From positions 1-64,000 of the forward strand of contig NZ_ASXG01000124.1 of NCBI RefSeq assembly GCF_000411975.1: DNA of 64,000 bases, read 5' to 3'. The position numbers and the translations under genes were made by a program. Position 1 is the first letter of the stretch. Each line of letters starts with the position of its first letter. This stretch comes from Amycolatopsis orientalis DSM 43388 (lineage in GTDB: Bacteria > Actinomycetota > Actinomycetes > Mycobacteriales > Pseudonocardiaceae). The notes beneath the pieces were generated by a model that did not search any database, was not told the DNA's origin, and was given only the letters and a program-made list of their open reading frames with translations. This document shows positions 61,624 through 64,000 of the stretch, piece after piece.

Positions 61624-63596
61624 TCCTCGATGAGTTGGTGCTGCACAACGTCGGCGTCTTCGCCGGTCGCCACAGCTTCGAACTGACACCCCCATCGCCC
61701 GACAAGCCGATCATTCTGATCGGCGCACTCAACGGCGCCGGAAAGACGACCTTCCTCGACTCCATCCAATTGGCGTTGTTCGGACCGCTTGCCCGTACAG
61801 CCAGCCGAGGCGGCGGCAGCTACCAAAGCTATCTCCGCCGACTGATCCACAACGACGCGCCGCTGGATGAAGGCGCAGCGATCGAACTCGCGTTCCACAT
61901 CGTAGAACGAGGCCACGAACGCCATTACCGGTTACGCCGGGCGTGGACCGGTACCGCCACGGGTGCCCGCGAGCGGGTCGACGTCCTCGTCGACGATCGC
62001 CCAGACGGCACCTTGTCACGCCAGTGGGCAGAACGGGTCGATGCGTTCGTGCCTCGAGGCGTCGCGGAACTGTTCTTCTTCGATGGCGAGAAGATCGAGA
62101 CGCTAGCCGAACTCGACAACGCCCGCGAAGTCCTCCGCACGGCCATCGGCGCCCTCCTCGGGCTTGATCTGGTTGACCGCCTCGCTGCAGACTTGACTCT
62201 GGTGGAACGTAACCACAAGGCCGACCAAGCAGCGCCAGCAATGCAAAAGGTCCTCGAGACCGTGCGGAATAAAGTTGAGATGCACCGCGAACAGAAGGAG
62301 CAAACGAAGCGGAGTGTCGACGAGGCCCGCGGCAAGCTTGAACGAGCGGAAAAGCGGCTGTTCGACGTCAATGAACGACTGCGTCTCGAGGGTGGTGAAC
62401 TCTTTGATCGCAGCAGCGAACTGGAGGCAGCCAAACTCCACCTGGCTGAGTCGGCGAAGGACCTTGACTCGAGGCTACGTGACGCTGCAGCAGGAACACT
62501 CCCGCTGCAGCTCGTCCGTGAACAGCTCCTTGAGCTCGCTGAAAGCGCCGAGTCCGAACTGTACGATCGGCGACAACGCGACATCCGCGACATTCTGCAG
62601 AAGCGTGACCGAGCAATCCTCGGCCAACTGAAAAAGCAGGCGGTTTCTGCGGAAGTCATCAAAAATGTACAGGACTATCTCGCTGCCGACCGGAAGTCGC
62701 AGACGGGAAAAGAAAAAATGAAGCCGATTGCGGAACTGAGTAACGAAAGTGTGGTCATCCTCCGTCGCCTGATCGATGCCGATCTGGATGCCGAGATCGG
62801 GAACGCACAGCGACTCATCGATCAACGGGCCACGGTAGTGCAGGAACTTGATGATGTGCTCCAAATGATCGCAAGCGTTCCGCGTGAGAAAGCCCTGGAC
62901 GAACTTCGCCAGGACCGAGACGACGCCTATCGGGCCGTTGCCGAGGCGACTCAACTGCTCAACCAGGCCGAGACCGAGGTCGCTGCTGCTGCAGCAGCAG
63001 AACACGAGGCCGAGCGGCGCCTCAGCGGCCTGCTGGAGAAGGCCGCGGACGAACTCGGCGCCGCGGAGGATTCCCGCCGGGTGATCGAACACAGCCAACG
63101 AGTGCGGACGACGCTGAGCCGGTTCCGACACGAGGCCAGCCGCAGAAACGTGGACCGAATTCAGAAGCTCATCCTGGAATCGTTGCAGCGCCTTGCTCGG
63201 AAGAACCGCCTGATCACTGACATTCGTATCGACCCGGAAACCTTCGAAGTCGAGCTCCAAGGACGCAATGGCACAGTGCTCCTACCGCAGCAGCTCTCTG
63301 CGGGGGAACGACAGCTGCTTGCCGTGTCGATGTTGTGGGGCCTTGGACAGGCATCCGGCCGTCCGCTTCCCGTTGTGATCGACACGCCGCTCGGCCGGCT
63401 TGACGGCATTCACCGCAACCACCTGCTTGAACGGTACTTCCCCCAGGCAAGCCACCAGGTGATCCTCCTGTCTACCGACCAGGAGATCGACGAAGCAGCG
63501 TGGAAGCGGCTCCGTAAGCACGTCGGCCACACCTACCAACTCGAACACGACGCCAGCAGCGGCAGTACACGCGCCACCACCGGCTATCTCTGGTAA
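61620..63596 (+). CDS. dndD: SMC/Rad50-like ATPase DndD (658 aa)
   Basis: ATG 61620 overlaps the dndC stop. Walker A is GALNGAGKTT at 35-44. A long coiled coil (about 210-530) separates it from the ABC signature LSAGERQL (559-566) and Walker B VVIDTPLGRLD (585-595), then VILLSTDQEID. This is the DndD layout. Its ATPase is thought to open or nick-stabilise the DNA for sulfur incorporation. It is followed by dndE after 23 bp. Confidence 0.96.
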   Translation: MILDELVLHNVGVFAGRHSFELTPPSPDKPIILIGALNGAGKTTFLDSIQLALFGPLARTASRGGGSYQSYLRRLIHNDAPLDEGAAIELAFHIVERGHERHYRLRRAWTGTATGARERVDVLVDDRPDGTLSRQWAERVDAFVPRGVAELFFFDGEKIETLAELDNAREVLRTAIGALLGLDLVDRLAADLTLVERNHKADQAAPAMQKVLETVRNKVEMHREQKEQTKRSVDEARGKLERAEKRLFDVNERLRLEGGELFDRSSELEAAKLHLAESAKDLDSRLRDAAAGTLPLQLVREQLLELAESAESELYDRRQRDIRDILQKRDRAILGQLKKQAVSAEVIKNVQDYLAADRKSQTGKEKMKPIAELSNESVVILRRLIDADLDAEIGNAQRLIDQRATVVQELDDVLQMIASVPREKALDELRQDRDDAYRAVAEATQLLNQAETEVAAAAAAEHEAERRLSGLLEKAADELGAAEDSRRVIEHSQRVRTTLSRFRHEASRRNVDRIQKLILESLQRLARKNRLITDIRIDPETFEVELQGRNGTVLLPQQLSAGERQLLAVSMLWGLGQASGRPLPVVIDTPLGRLDGIHRNHLLERYFPQASHQVILLSTDQEIDEAAWKRLRKHVGHTYQLEHDASSGSTRATTGYLW

Positions 63597-63619
63597 AACG
63601 ACAACCTCCGGGAATCCTC

Positions 63620-64000
63620 ATGCCAATAGACAACATTCGGCTTAGTCAAAAAGCACGCGACCAACTTGTCACGCTCAAACGACGCACCGGCATCCCGCAC
63701 TGGAACACCCTCTGCCGATGGGCTTTCTGTCGGTCACTATCCGAGCCAACACCACCGCCGAAAGCGAAACATCCAGCCGATAGCAACGTTCAAATGGACT
63801 GGCGCACCTTCGCCGGACTCCACGGCGACCTCTACTGGGCCTTGCTGCGTCAGCGCTGCCACTCCGACGGATTGCCCCTGGACGACGAAACACTCGCTCA
63901 ACAGTTCCGCGTCCACCTCCACCGCGGGATCGGCTACCTCGTCGGCGACCGGAGCCTGCGCACCATCACCGACCTCGTCAACGAAGCCATCGACGTCCCT
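63620..64000 (+). CDS. dndE: DNA phosphorothioation protein DndE, running off the window
   Basis: ATG 63620 (MPIDNIRLSQKARDQLVTLK) opens 127 codons without a stop to the window end. RTGIPHWNTLCRWAFCRSL and the later DLYWALLRQRCHSDGLPLDD and FRVHLHRGIGYLVG match DndE, a small tetrameric protein of about 110-130 residues that binds nicked DNA. The stop should lie within a few codons beyond the window. It completes dndABCDE. Confidence 0.9.
   Translation, partial: MPIDNIRLSQKARDQLVTLKRRTGIPHWNTLCRWAFCRSLSEPTPPPKAKHPADSNVQMDWRTFAGLHGDLYWALLRQRCHSDGLPLDDETLAQQFRVHLHRGIGYLVGDRSLRTITDLVNEAIDVP

Noticed and set aside
1..64000. tRNA or rRNA genes, for example as an integration site
   Set aside because: I saw no tRNA-like cloverleaf ends or rRNA sequence by eye at the likely element boundaries; a tRNA search program would be needed to be sure.

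Overview
The window is high-GC DNA from an actinomycete (GC-rich third positions, GTG/TTG starts, long spurious antisense frames). Family content suggests a filamentous actinobacterium, perhaps Pseudonocardiaceae, but nothing fixes genus. It is an accessory region built from several mobile and defence modules.

Region A, 1-27.5 kb, looks like an integrative and conjugative element whose left end lies outside the window. It opens with about 0.9 kb of non-coding DNA and small cargo genes (DUF932, DUF3560, a Cys-rich protein). Next come a divergent pair (a protein with an amyloid-motif-like tail and a small HTH protein). A minus-strand type IV secretion operon follows (18394 to 6893): sigma-like HTH protein, pilin, VirB6-like, PrgI-like, VirB4, VirD4/TraD coupling ATPase, replication-relaxation protein and M23 peptidase. 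A plus-strand block then holds five consecutive methyltransferase-fold genes, three with intact catalytic motifs, and two serine recombinase genes, one lacking the catalytic serine. A 39-nt element (33/39 identical) precedes both the pilin gene and the methyltransferase block.

Region B, 27.7-38.75 kb, is a complete type I-E CRISPR-Cas locus (cas3, cse1, cse2, cas7, cas5, cas6, cas1, cas2) with 33 repeats. The far end of the array abuts a truncated PIWI/argonaute-like fragment.

Region C, 38.9-42.7 kb, has a three-gene cytochrome b-type membrane cluster and then decayed DNA: frameshifted arsC and acr3 remnants and an IS1380-type fragment.

Region D, 42.76-50.3 kb, is a GntR-controlled catabolic operon: class III CoA-transferase, hydantoinase/oxoprolinase A and B, isochorismatase-like hydrolase, HMG-CoA-lyase-like enzyme. 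One reading is ring opening of a cyclic amide or imide, deamidation, CoA activation and C-C cleavage.

Region E, 50.77-56.84 kb, is a compact acyl-chain biosynthetic operon: ACP, ketosynthase, ketoreductase, an unusual thioesterase-ketosynthase fusion and an acyl-CoA oxidase-like protein, ended by a hairpin.

Region F, 57.0-64 kb, has a serine recombinase 3' remnant matching the end of the intact recombinase 30 kb away, then DNA phosphorothioation genes dndA (divergent) and dndBCDE; dndE runs off the window. CRISPR, dnd, the PIWI fragment and the recombinases together mark a layered defence island.
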